Below are positions 8,345-22,046 of a stretch of 64,000 nt of DNA, one piece after another; positions within the stretch are counted from its first letter, which is position 1; every line of letters begins with the position of its first letter. The stretch lies in the NCBI RefSeq assembly GCF_900105755.1, contig NZ_FNTQ01000001.1:7006001-7070000 (forward strand), given 5' to 3'. A model generated the notes under the pieces. That model saw only the letters and a list, made by a program, of their open reading frames with translations, made no database searches and was not told the DNA's origin. The stretch is from Streptomyces sp. Ag109_O5-10 (GTDB lineage: Bacteria; Actinomycetota; Actinomycetes; Streptomycetales; Streptomycetaceae). The position numbers and the translations under genes are program-made.

Positions 8345-9759
8345 CGGAGCCCCTCGCCGCAGCCGGCCCCCAGGGGGCTCCGCCCTCTGGAGCCCCGGGC
8401 GCGCGCCCGTCCACCACCGGACTCGGTCGGCAGAGGGCCGGGTGCCGGGGGGTGTGGTTCGGTCGGGAGGAAGGCGGGTGCCGGGGGGTGTGGTTCGGTC
8501 GGGAGGAAGGTGGGTGCCGGGGGGTGTGGTTCGGTCGGGAGAAGGGTGGGTGCCGGGGGGTGTGGTTCGGTCGGGAGAAGGGTGGGTGCCGGGGGGTGTG
8601 GTTCGGTCGGGAGGAAGGCGGGTGCCGGGGGGTCTGGTTCGGTCGGCAGAAAGGCTGCCTCGGTGGGGCGGGGCTCCGTGGGGATGAGGTCGGCCGGATC
8701 GGGATGCGGTCCGGTCGGCAGGAAGGCTGACCTGGTAGGGGGTGGCTCGGTCTGGTCCGGCGCCGCCGGCACCAGCAGTTCCGCCACCTCCAGTACGTGG
8801 TGGCCCGCCATCGACGGCAGGCAGCTCCCCCGTACCGGGCCGATCGCCGCCCCCCACTCCGGTGGGATCGCCGCCTCTCCCCGCGTCGCTCCGGCCAGCG
8901 CCCCGGCGACCGCGGCCGTGGTGTCCGCGTCGCGCCCCATGTTGACGGCCGTCAGCACCGCGTCGCGGAAGTCGCCGTCCGCCGCGGCGTACGCGCCGAA
9001 GGCGAGGGCCACCGCCTCCGGGGCCAGGTCGGTCCACGGGTAGCCGCCGATGACCACCGCGGAGCGGACCGCCCGTTCGCCGCCGTGGGCCACCGAGACG
9101 GCCCGGCGCAGGGAGCGGGCCGTCCAGGAGTCGTCCGGGATCACCGCGAGCGCGGCCGCGACCACCGCCGTCGGCGGGGCCCCCGCCATCGCCGCCGCGA
9201 CCCCCGCCGCCACCGCCTGGCCGCCGTAGATGCCCTCGCCCTCGTGGCTCACCGAGCCGTCGACGGCGACGAGCCGGGCCGCCTCGGCGGGGCGGCCCGC
9301 CGCGAAGACGCCGAAGGGTGCCGCCCGCATGGCGAGGCCGTCGCTCCAGGCGTGCCGGTGCTGGGCGGAGATGGGGGCGGCGAGGCCGCGGCGGAGGTTC
9401 TCCAGGGTGCCGCGCTCGCTGAAGCCGGCGCCCTTGAAGGGGCCCTCGGCGCGGTCGGCGATCCACTCGTGCCAGGCCGCCTCGACGTGGGCCGGGGTGA
9501 GTGCCGAGCCGTGCCGGGCCAGGAGGAGGCCGGAGAAGATCGCGTACTCGGTGTCGTCCGTACCGGCGGGACGGTCGGTCACGTAGCCCGTGATGCGGCC
9601 CCAGCGGGCGCGGATCTCGGAGGGCTTCATGTTCTCCGCCGGTGCCCCGAGCGCGTCTCCCACGGCCAGGCCCAGGAGCGCGCCCCGCGCCCGGTCGTGC
9701 AGCTCCCGGGCGCGCTCGTCGGGGGCGGGGACCGGCGGGGTGCAGACGATCGATGACAT
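8341..9759 (-). CDS. ADP-ribosylglycohydrolase family protein (paralogue D) with proline-rich repeat tail
   Basis: First gene of the seven-gene operon, 472 aa. The ARH domain covers about residues 20-340, with GALLGLAVGDALGAPAEN, the first metal motif GTDDTEYAIFSG and the second GRDADTTAAVAGALAGA, so the dinuclear site looks intact. After about residue 345 there is a tail of about 125 residues, absent from usual family members, made of 12-residue units of the form FLPTEPHPPAPA. Six near-perfect units are followed by an Arg/Gly-rich end. The tail is probably disordered and may be a spacer or interaction segment, or simply a repeat expansion. An ATG start is clear, and the 298-bp gap upstream should hold the operon promoter. 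Confidence 0.87.
   Translation of the reverse strand: MSSIVCTPPVPAPDERARELHDRARGALLGLAVGDALGAPAENMKPSEIRARWGRITGYVTDRPAGTDDTEYAIFSGLLLARHGSALTPAHVEAAWHEWIADRAEGPFKGAGFSERGTLENLRRGLAAPISAQHRHAWSDGLAMRAAPFGVFAAGRPAEAARLVAVDGSVSHEGEGIYGGQAVAAGVAAAMAGAPPTAVVAAALAVIPDDSWTARSLRRAVSVAHGGERAVRSAVVIGGYPWTDLAPEAVALAFGAYAAADGDFRDAVLTAVNMGRDADTTAAVAGALAGATRGEAAIPPEWGAAIGPVRGSCLPSMAGHHVLEVAELLVPAAPDQTEPPPTRSAFLPTGPHPDPADLIPTEPRPTEAAFLPTEPDPPAPAFLPTEPHPPAPTLLPTEPHPPAPTLLPTEPHPPAPTFLPTEPHPPAPAFLPTEPHPPAPGPLPTESGGGRARARGSRGRSPLGAGCGEGLR
8441..8656 (-). repeat. 36-bp in-frame coding tandem repeat
   Basis: Six units of 36 bp start at 8441, 8477, 8513, 8549, 8585 and 8621, with more degenerate copies on both sides. 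Each encodes 12 residues (LPTEPHPPAPxF type) of the tail of paralogue D. The period is a multiple of three, so copy-number change keeps the frame and the overlap with paralogue C. Confidence 0.92.
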
Positions 9760-9842
9760 GGGCGGGCCTCTCCGGGAGGGGCTTCGCGCCGGGGCGCGAG
9801 CCGTTTGCGGATGTGTCCCACCAACGGCGGTTGACCGCAGCC

Positions 9843-9857
9843 TGTAGGGCCTCTACA
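9843..9857. promoter_or_regulatory. Inverted repeat upstream of the ARH-ribokinase operon
   Basis: TGTAG-GGCCT-CTACA, 84 bases upstream of the first ATG of the operon, is a candidate operator or promoter-proximal element. Its function is unknown and a chance origin is possible. Confidence 0.25.
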
Positions 9858-9914
9858 TCACCCGGTCGACATCTGTGCAGCCTCTCGCCCGTGTGAGCGG
9901 CAAGAGGTAAACCC

Positions 9915-9933
9915 ACAGGTTAGCCGAGCCTTT
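9915..9933 (+). promoter_or_regulatory. DmdR/IdeR-like iron box 1
   Basis: ACAGGTTAGCCGAGCCTTT matches 13 of 19 positions of the actinobacterial iron-box consensus TTAGGTTAGCCTAACCTAA. It lies 124 bases upstream of the VIT-type transporter start and faces the ARH operon on the other side. The match was judged by eye. Confidence 0.5.
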
Positions 9934-10001
9934 CCTTGCTGGCGGCGGGGGAATGCGGGGGCGTAACGTCGGTGTTGTCGAAAGATAGAACTTGTCCAAA
10001 C

Positions 10002-10020
10002 TTAGCTTTGCCTCAGCTTA
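10002..10020 (+). promoter_or_regulatory. DmdR/IdeR-like iron box 2
   Basis: TTAGCTTTGCCTCAGCTTA matches 14 of 19 positions of the iron-box consensus and ends 36 bases before the ATG of the VIT-family gene. It is in a locally A/T-rich stretch that probably holds the promoter. Confidence 0.55.
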
Positions 10021-10056
10021 TGCGGGGCATGCGGCGAGACCCCTGGGGGACCCTTG

Positions 10057-10788
10057 ATGGCCGTCATCGAGACGCAGGCGACTCTGCACGAAGCCCACCG
10101 CGACAACCACACCCACCGGGATGTGAACGGGGGCTGGCTGCGGCCCGCCGTCTTCGGTGCCATGGACGGGCTCGTCTCCAACCTCGCCCTGATGACCGGC
10201 GTGGCCGGCGGGGCCGTCGGCCACCAGACCATCGTGATCACCGGGCTGGCGGGGCTGGCCGCCGGGGCCTTCTCGATGGCCGCCGGCGAGTACACCTCCG
10301 TCGCCTCGCAGCGCGAGCTCGTCGAGGCCGAGCTGGACGTGGAGCGCAGAGAGCTGCGCAGGCACCCGCAGGACGAGGAGGCCGAGCTGGCCGCGCTGTA
10401 CGAGGCGCGGGGCGTCGAGCCCGGGCTGGCCCGTGAGGTCGCCCGGCAGCTGTCCGCCGACCCGGAGCAGGCGCTGGAGATACACGCCAGGGAAGAGCTC
10501 GGCATCGACCCCGGCGACCTGCCCTCGCCGCTGGTCGCCGCCGTCTCCTCCTTCGGGTCGTTCGCGCTGGGCGCGCTGCTGCCCGTGCTGCCGTTCCTGC
10601 TCGGCGCGACCGCGCTCTGGCCCGCCCTGCTGCTGGCCCTCGCCGGGCTGTTCGGCTGCGGTGCCGTGGTGGCCAAGGTGACCGCGCGGAGCTGGTGGTT
10701 CAGCGGTCTGCGGCAGCTCGCGCTGGGGGGTGCGGCGGCCGGTGTGACGTACGCCCTGGGCACCCTGTTCGGGACGGCCGTAGGATAG
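10057..10788 (+). CDS. VIT1/CCC1 family iron/manganese transporter
   Basis: 243-aa membrane protein of the vacuolar iron transporter family, which moves Fe2+ or Mn2+ out of the cytosol. Features are GWLRPAVFGAMDGLVSNLAL near the N-terminus, AGAFSMAAGEYTSVASQREL (typical first two membrane segments and following loop), an acidic cytoplasmic region (about residues 85-150) that binds metal in homologues, and three C-terminal membrane helices. The ATG at 10057 is preceded by GGGGGACC; a TTG three bases earlier is less likely. Two iron-box-like sites upstream suggest control by DmdR1 or a related DtxR-family regulator. In that model this is an iron-overload export system (inference). Confidence 0.9.
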   Translation: MAVIETQATLHEAHRDNHTHRDVNGGWLRPAVFGAMDGLVSNLALMTGVAGGAVGHQTIVITGLAGLAAGAFSMAAGEYTSVASQRELVEAELDVERRELRRHPQDEEAELAALYEARGVEPGLAREVARQLSADPEQALEIHAREELGIDPGDLPSPLVAAVSSFGSFALGALLPVLPFLLGATALWPALLLALAGLFGCGAVVAKVTARSWWFSGLRQLALGGAAAGVTYALGTLFGTAVG

Positions 10789-11161
10789 GAGAACTGGTAG
10801 CTATGCGTTGGGCCGCATAAGTACCCGTTACTCGCTGGTTTCGAATGCTTAACCGCTGGGCATGAGCCGTAAGCGCCGCAGGCAATGACGCCTGCCATGC
10901 ACCTGTGGGGTGGTGCGACGCTCACCCCCGCTCCGCGGACCGATGGACACGGATCTGTCCGGATCGGTCCCCCACCACCTTGACCGCTTCGGGCGGTACC
11001 TCGCCGTAAACCCCTGCGGCGTCCGCATGTTGGAACGGTGTATCCAGTTCCCGAGAACCACTCCATCATGTAACCTGCGTGAAATTTCGCAACAATAACG
11101 CAGAGGGCCAGCGTCGTCCCTCGGCACCTGCTATACGCCACTGACGACGACGGGAGAGCCG
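10789..11161. other. 373-bp leader/intergenic region before gltB
   Basis: No convincing gene. It holds a 6-bp stem (GCAGGC at 10878-10883 with GCCTGC at 10890-10895), several overlapping inverted segments around 10900-10985, and an A/T-richer promoter zone at 11060-11140 with a GlnR-like site. Reading frames here lack ribosome binding sites and streptomycete codon bias. Confidence 0.5.
11070..11085 (+). promoter_or_regulatory. GlnR-like site upstream of gltB
   Basis: GTAAC-CTGCGT-GAAAT agrees with the GlnR half-site pattern gTnAc-n6-GaAAc except in the last base. It is about 50 bases upstream of a possible -10, TATACG (11132-11137). Nitrogen control of gltBD by GlnR is an inference from this pattern. 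Confidence 0.35.
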
Positions 11162-17210
<6,049 letters not shown>

Positions 17211-17256
17211 GCCACACCTCAACAGACGTCCCGTACAAAGGCGTACGGAACACTGA

Positions 17257-17301
17257 CGGCGCCTGCCCCACAGTCCCCGACCGGACGATGGGCAGGCGCC
17301 G
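17257..17301 (+). terminator. Terminator after gltBD
   Basis: A 12-bp perfect stem (17257-17268 with 17290-17301, CGGCGCCTGCCC and its complement) closes a 21-nt loop, 47 bases after the gltD stop. Confidence 0.75.
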
Positions 17302-17361
17302 CCGCCTTTCCGCGATCAAGTAACCTCGGCCTCCTGAACCAGGGGCGAGGGGGAACAGGAC

Positions 17362-18099
17362 ATGGCCGCGATCAGTGTCAGCAAGGTGGAGCGGACCGCG
17401 CCCGCGCTGGTCGGCTCGTACAGGTCGGCCGGGGTCTCCCTCGCCAAGCACGGCCTCGACGGACTGCGGGCCGCCGTCTACCTGGTCGTCGACTACTCCG
17501 GCTCGATGAAGCCCTACTACGCGGACGGCAGTGTGCAGGCACTCGCGGACCGGGTCCTCGGCCTCTCCGCGCACCTGGACGACGACGGCGTCGTTCCCGT
17601 CGTCTTCTTCTCCACCGACATCGACGCGGTCACCGACATCAGGCTCGCCGACCACACGGGCCGGATCGAGAAGATCGCGGCCGGGCTCGGTCACATGGGC
17701 AAGACCAGCTACCACCTGGCCATGGACGCCGTGATCGACCACTACCTGGACAGCGGGTCCACGGAGCCCGCCCTGGTCGTCTTCCAGACCGACGGCGGCC
17801 CGATCAACAAGCTCGCCGCGGAACGCTACCTGTGCAAGGCGGCCAGGCTGCCGCTGTTCTGGCAGTTCGTCGGCTTCGGCGACCCGCACAGCAGACAGTT
17901 CGACTTCCTGCGCAAGCTCGACGAACTGGCGGTGCCGGGGAAGCGGGCGGTGGACAACGCGGGCTTCTTCCACGCCGGTTCGGACCCGCGGAAGGTGCCG
18001 GACGACGAGCTGTACGACCGTCTCGTCGGCGAGTTCCCGCAGTGGCTGGCGGCGGCGCGGGCGGCGGGCATCGTCGGGGCGGGCGTCGGGGCGGGCTGA
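17362..18099 (+). CDS. von Willebrand factor A domain protein (TerF-like)
   Basis: 245-aa cytoplasmic protein with no signal peptide or membrane segment. A vWA fold begins near residue 37 with VYLVVDYSGSM, giving the MIDAS metal motif DxSxS. The later KTSYHLAMD and VFQTDGG supply the Thr and Asp usually found in MIDAS sites. The family resembles the vWA domain of tellurium-resistance TerF and stress-related proteins, which mediate metal-dependent interactions. No ter genes are adjacent. It is preceded by a GAGGGGGAACAGG-type ribosome binding site and is probably transcribed alone. Biological role unknown. Confidence 0.85.
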   Translation: MAAISVSKVERTAPALVGSYRSAGVSLAKHGLDGLRAAVYLVVDYSGSMKPYYADGSVQALADRVLGLSAHLDDDGVVPVVFFSTDIDAVTDIRLADHTGRIEKIAAGLGHMGKTSYHLAMDAVIDHYLDSGSTEPALVVFQTDGGPINKLAAERYLCKAARLPLFWQFVGFGDPHSRQFDFLRKLDELAVPGKRAVDNAGFFHAGSDPRKVPDDELYDRLVGEFPQWLAAARAAGIVGAGVGAG

Positions 18100-18176
18100 G
18101 TTTACGTCGCCCCGTTGGCTGTAGCGCTCCGGCGTGCCACCCTGAGGGGTGATCCGGCGGGGAGGCGACGCGACGT

Positions 18177-19835
18177 ATGGACGACGCGGCACGAACGGTG
18201 AACGGACAGGCACGGGTGGGAAGTTCCGCGGACCGGGCGGAGCCGCCCGGCAAGGGTGAGAAGCTCGCGGACTGGGCGGACGGCCGGCTCGGGATCTACG
18301 GCCTGGCCAAGGCGAACATGCGCAAGGTGTTCCCGGACCACTGGTCCTTCATGCTGGGCGAGATCTGCCTCTACAGCTTCCTCATCCTGATCCTCACGGG
18401 CATCTACCTCACCCTGTTCTTCGAGCCCAGCGGCGCCGAGGTCGTCTACCACGGCACCTACCAGCCGCTGAACGGCATCATCATGACCAAGGCGTACGAG
18501 TCGACGCTGCACATCAGCTTCGACGTGCGCGGCGGCCTGCTGATCCGGCAGATCCACCACTGGGCGGCGCTGGTCTTCGTGGCCGGCATGGTCGTCCACA
18601 TGATGCGGGTGTTCTTCACCGGCGCCTTCCGCAAGCCGCGCGAGGTCAACTGGCTGTTCGGCTGGCTGCTGCTGTTCCTCGCCATCCTCACCGGCCTGAC
18701 CGGCTACTCGCTCCCCGACGACCTGCTCTCCGGCACCGGCGTCCGGTTCGCCGACGGCGCGATCCTCTCGATCCCGATCGTCGGCTCGTACATCTCGTTC
18801 TTCCTGTTCGGCGGGGAGTTCCCGGGGCACGACATCATCTCGCGGTTCTTCCCGATCCACGTGCTGCTGCTGCCCGGGATCATGCTGGGACTGGTCGTCG
18901 CCCACCTGATCCTGGTCTTCTACCACAAGCACACCCAGTACTCGGGGCCCGGACGCGACCAGAAGAGCGTGATCGGCATGCCCTTCCTGCCGGTCTACAT
19001 GGCCAAGGCGGGCGGCTTCTTCTTCCTCGTCTTCGGAGTCCTCGCGCTCATCGGCGGCATCGCCACCATCAACCCGGTGTGGGCCTTCGGCCCCTACCGC
19101 CCCGACCTGGTGACCACGGGCGCCCAGCCCGACTGGTACCTGGGCTTCTCCGAGGGCCTGATCCGCGTGATGCCCGGCTGGGAGATCAACGCCTGGGGCC
19201 ACACCCTGGAACTGGGCGTCCTCATCCCCTTCTCGCTCTTCCCGCTCTTCCTCCTGGCCATCGGCGTCTACCCGTTCGTCGAGGCGTGGGTCACCGGCGA
19301 CAAGCGTGAGCACCACATCCTCGACCGCCCGCGCAACGTCCCCGTCCGCACCGCCCTCGGCGTGGCCTGGCTCAGCGAGTACTTCGTGCTGCTGATCGGC
19401 GGCGGCAACGACATCGTCGCCACCCATCTGCACCTCTCCATCAACTCGATCACCTGGTTCGTCCGGATCTCCGTCTTCGTCGTCCCCGCCCTGGCCTTCG
19501 TCGTCACCAAACGCATCTGCCTGGGCCTGCAGCGCCGGGACCGCGACAAGGTCCTGCACGGCAGGGAGACCGGCCTCATCAAGCTGCTTCCGCACGGCGA
19601 GTACATCGAGGTCCACGAACCCCTCAGCCAGGACCGCCTGTTCGTCCTGACCCAGCACGAGCAGAACCCGCCGTACGAGATCGGTCCCCTGGAGGACGGG
19701 AACGGTGTACGACGCAAGGTCACGCTCGCCCAGCGGCTACGGGCGAGCATGTCGAAGGGCATGTTCGGCCCGGACACCCACATCCCGAAGCCGACGCGGG
19801 AGGAGTACCGGGAACTTTCGAACAAGGAGCACTGA
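18177..19835 (+). CDS. Cytochrome bc complex cytochrome b subunit (QcrB paralogue, stand-alone)
   Basis: 552-aa integral membrane protein with eight or more helices. Haem-ligand histidines are visible in RQIHHWAALVFVAGMVVHMMR and in the later PIHVLLLPG and VVAHLILVFYHKH. The Qo-site motif is PDWY (QPDWYLGFSEG) in place of PEWY. The cytoplasmic C-terminus of about 120 residues is longer than in mitochondrial cytochrome b, as usual in actinobacteria. The gene stands alone: no qcrA (Rieske) or qcrC (dihaem cytochrome c) flanks it, so it is probably a second copy in addition to a qcrCAB operon elsewhere (inference). Its partners are unknown. A GGGGAGG ribosome binding site precedes the ATG. Confidence 0.92.
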   Translation: MDDAARTVNGQARVGSSADRAEPPGKGEKLADWADGRLGIYGLAKANMRKVFPDHWSFMLGEICLYSFLILILTGIYLTLFFEPSGAEVVYHGTYQPLNGIIMTKAYESTLHISFDVRGGLLIRQIHHWAALVFVAGMVVHMMRVFFTGAFRKPREVNWLFGWLLLFLAILTGLTGYSLPDDLLSGTGVRFADGAILSIPIVGSYISFFLFGGEFPGHDIISRFFPIHVLLLPGIMLGLVVAHLILVFYHKHTQYSGPGRDQKSVIGMPFLPVYMAKAGGFFFLVFGVLALIGGIATINPVWAFGPYRPDLVTTGAQPDWYLGFSEGLIRVMPGWEINAWGHTLELGVLIPFSLFPLFLLAIGVYPFVEAWVTGDKREHHILDRPRNVPVRTALGVAWLSEYFVLLIGGGNDIVATHLHLSINSITWFVRISVFVVPALAFVVTKRICLGLQRRDRDKVLHGRETGLIKLLPHGEYIEVHEPLSQDRLFVLTQHEQNPPYEIGPLEDGNGVRRKVTLAQRLRASMSKGMFGPDTHIPKPTREEYRELSNKEH

Positions 19836-19847
19836 AACGCGCCCCGT

Positions 19848-19902
19848 CAGGGGCACGGGGAACTGCGCCACCAGCCCCCACCGGCCGGTGGCCTACCGAC
19901 GA
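19848..19902 (+). repeat. Dispersed intergenic repeat, family 1, copy B
   Basis: CAGGGGCACGGGGAACTGCG lies directly after the cytochrome b stop and runs into the last codons of the acyl-CoA dehydrogenase on the opposite strand. It contains a short stem, CACCGGCCGGTG, so it may also end transcription from both sides. Confidence 0.65.
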
Positions 19903-20852
19903 CCGAGAACCACCGCCCGACACTCCTCCGGAGCCCCCCAAGCGCCGCGCAGCGCACGTGCCTTGGTCAGCCACAACGACAGGTCGTACTCCGCCGTGTA
20001 GCCGATCGCCCCATGCAGCTGCAGCGCGGCCCGCGCCCCGGCGTACGCCGCCGCACAGGCACTGAGCTTCGCAGCGGCCACATCCGACGGAGTCATCGTC
20101 ACCGCTGCCCCGAACACCAGCGGACGCGCGAACTCCAGCGCGATCTTCACGTCGGCCAGCCGATGCCGGACCGCCTGGAACGACCCGACGGGCACACCGA
20201 ACTGGTTCCGCCGCTTGACGTACGCCACCGTTCTGTCGAGCAGGGCCAGCCCCACCCCCAGCGCCTGCGCGGCCGTGGCCAGCCGGGCCCAGGTCAGTGC
20301 CTCGCCCCACGGCGGCTCCGCATCGAGCAGCTCCCCGACCGGAAACAGCGGGGCGAGCCGTCGGGCGGGGTCCAGGGACCGGCGCACCGCCCCGGCGCCG
20401 GAGGACAACAGCAGGCCCTCCGGTGCTGCCGCGAGCCGTACGTCCGCCGCGTCCGCGTCCAGGGCGAACCCGTAACCGTGCTGCTCGAACGCCACCGTCG
20501 CCACCGTCCCGCCCGACGCGATCCCCGGCAGGAACCGCTTGGCGAGACCTTCCCCGTCGTCGAGCAGGACCGCCGCCGCCACCGTCTCCGCCAGCGGCCC
20601 CGGCACCGCGAACCGCCCCAGCTCGACGAAGGCGACGGCGAGTTCGACGGCCCGGCGCCCCGCCCCGCCGTACTCCTCCGGCACAGCGAGCCCGAACACC
20701 CCGGCGTTGCCGACGCGGCCCCACAACGCCCGTCCGCTCGCCTGCTCGCCGCGGCTCCAGTCGCGTATCACCGCCGGTGTGTCCGCGGCCGTGAGCAGCG
20801 CCCGTAGGGCGTCGGCGAAGTCCCGCTGCCCGGTGTCGAGGAGGAAGCGCAT
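19893..20852 (-). CDS. Acyl-CoA dehydrogenase, short subunit (FadE-like)
   Basis: 319-aa FAD-dependent acyl-CoA dehydrogenase fold, shorter than the usual ~380 residues. It has AVPEEYGGAGRRAVELAVA in the N-terminal helical domain, RRNQFGVPVGSFQAVRHRLAD (the family's FAD-contacting stretch) and LHGAIGYTAEYDLSLW near the C-terminus. The start chosen is the ATG at 20852, one base after the stop of the longer partner gene; longer reading frames upstream overlap the partner. Adjacent unequal acyl-CoA dehydrogenases in actinobacterial steroid clusters form alpha2beta2 enzymes in which each subunit supplies part of the active site, which fits this pair (inference). Confidence 0.85.
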   Translation of the reverse strand: MRFLLDTGQRDFADALRALLTAADTPAVIRDWSRGEQASGRALWGRVGNAGVFGLAVPEEYGGAGRRAVELAVAFVELGRFAVPGPLAETVAAAVLLDDGEGLAKRFLPGIASGGTVATVAFEQHGYGFALDADAADVRLAAAPEGLLLSSGAGAVRRSLDPARRLAPLFPVGELLDAEPPWGEALTWARLATAAQALGVGLALLDRTVAYVKRRNQFGVPVGSFQAVRHRLADVKIALEFARPLVFGAAVTMTPSDVAAAKLSACAAAYAGARAALQLHGAIGYTAEYDLSLWLTKARALRGAWGAPEECRAVVLGRR

Positions 20853-20853
20853 G

Positions 20854-22005
20854 TCAGCGGCGTCCCTTCGGCAGGCCGAGCAGCCGCTCGGCGACGATGT
20901 CGCGCTGGATCTCGTTGGTGCCCGCGTAGACCGGACCGGCCAGGGAGAAGACATAGCCCTCCGACCAGGGTGTGCCGGCCAGTTCGCCCTCCGCGCCCAG
21001 CAGGTCGAGCGCCGTCTCGTGCAGTGCCAGGTCCAGCTCCGACCAGAACACCTTGTTCAGGCTGGACTCGGGGCCGAGCGACTCGCCGTCCAGGAAGCGG
21101 GCGGCGGCCGCGTAGGTGAACAGCTGGTACGCGCGGGCGCCGGCGACGGCGGCGGCCACCCGGGCCGCGGCCGACTCCGGTTCGCCCCGCGCCCGCCAGA
21201 GGTCCCGCAACCGGTCGGCGGCGGCCAGGAAGCGCCCCGGAGACCGCAGCGTCAGCCCCCGCTCGTTCCCCGCCGCCGACATCGCGATCCGCCAGCCCTG
21301 GCCGGGCTCGCCGATCACGTCCTCGTCGGGCACGAACACCTCGTCCAGGAACAGCTCCGCGAACGCCGGCTTCCCGTCGAGACGGCCGATCGGGCGCACG
21401 GTCACCCCGGGCGCGCGCAGGTCGAACATCAGGTAGGTGAGCCCCTGATGCGGCTTGGGTGCATGCGGCTCGCTGCGGAAGAGCCCGAACGCGCGGTCGG
21501 CGAAGGCCGCCCTCGACGACCACGTCTTCTGGCCGGTGAGCAGCCAGCCGTCGTCCGTGCGCACGGCCCTGGAGGTGAGGGCGGCCAGGTCGGAACCCGC
21601 CTCGGGCTCGGACCAGGCCTGCGCCCAGACCACCTCCCCGGTGGCCATCGGCGGCAGCACCCGCGCGCGCTGCTCCTCGGTGCCGTGGTCGAAGAGGGTC
21701 GGCGCGAGCAGGCTGATGCCGTTCTGGCCGACCCGGCCCGGCGCGTTCGCCGCCCAGTACTCCTCCTCGAAGACCAGCCATCGCAGCAGCCCCGCGTCCC
21801 GGCCGCCGTACTCCTCGGGCCAGGACACCACCGACCAGCGGTCCGCGGCCAGTTCGGCCTCCCAGGCGCGGTGCGCGGCGAAGCCCCCGGCGGTCTCCAG
21901 GGAGGGGAGCGGCGGGTCGGGCACGTGCTCCGCCAGCCAGGCGCGGGCCTCGGCGCGGAACTCCTCGTCCGCCGGGCTGTGGGTCAGGTCCACGGTCGCC
22001 GTCAC
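20854..22005 (-). CDS. Acyl-CoA dehydrogenase, long subunit (FadE-like)
   Basis: 383-aa acyl-CoA dehydrogenase catalysing alpha,beta-desaturation of an acyl-CoA with FAD. Recognisable stretches are VSWPEEYGGRDAG, AQAWSEPEAGSDLAAL, GQKTWSSRA and the C-terminal AGTNEIQRDIVAERLLG. Where classic enzymes have the catalytic glutamate (YEGT) this one reads YAGT, as in several steroid-type FadE subunits whose base is elsewhere or in the partner. It starts at a GTG 12 bases from a KstR2-like operator. It is transcribed with the shorter subunit and divergently from the SDR-kstR2-thiolase genes, which places it in the steroid C/D-ring regulon. Confidence 0.88.
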   Translation of the reverse strand: MTATVDLTHSPADEEFRAEARAWLAEHVPDPPLPSLETAGGFAAHRAWEAELAADRWSVVSWPEEYGGRDAGLLRWLVFEEEYWAANAPGRVGQNGISLLAPTLFDHGTEEQRARVLPPMATGEVVWAQAWSEPEAGSDLAALTSRAVRTDDGWLLTGQKTWSSRAAFADRAFGLFRSEPHAPKPHQGLTYLMFDLRAPGVTVRPIGRLDGKPAFAELFLDEVFVPDEDVIGEPGQGWRIAMSAAGNERGLTLRSPGRFLAAADRLRDLWRARGEPESAAARVAAAVAGARAYQLFTYAAAARFLDGESLGPESSLNKVFWSELDLALHETALDLLGAEGELAGTPWSEGYVFSLAGPVYAGTNEIQRDIVAERLLGLPKGRR

Positions 22006-22016
22006 CGTCCTTCCCT

Positions 22017-22030
22017 AACAAGTGTTTGGT
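22017..22030. promoter_or_regulatory. KstR2-like operator 1
   Basis: AACAAGTGTTTGGT fits the KstR2 palindrome AnCAAGnnCTTGnT at 9 of 10 fixed positions. It lies between the divergent acyl-CoA dehydrogenase (GTG at 22005) and SDR (ATG at 22047) starts, where one bound dimer could block both promoters. The extended shared core with operator 2 is CCTAACAArTGTTTGGT. Confidence 0.7.
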
Positions 22031-22046
22031 AGGTTAGCGTGGAGCC

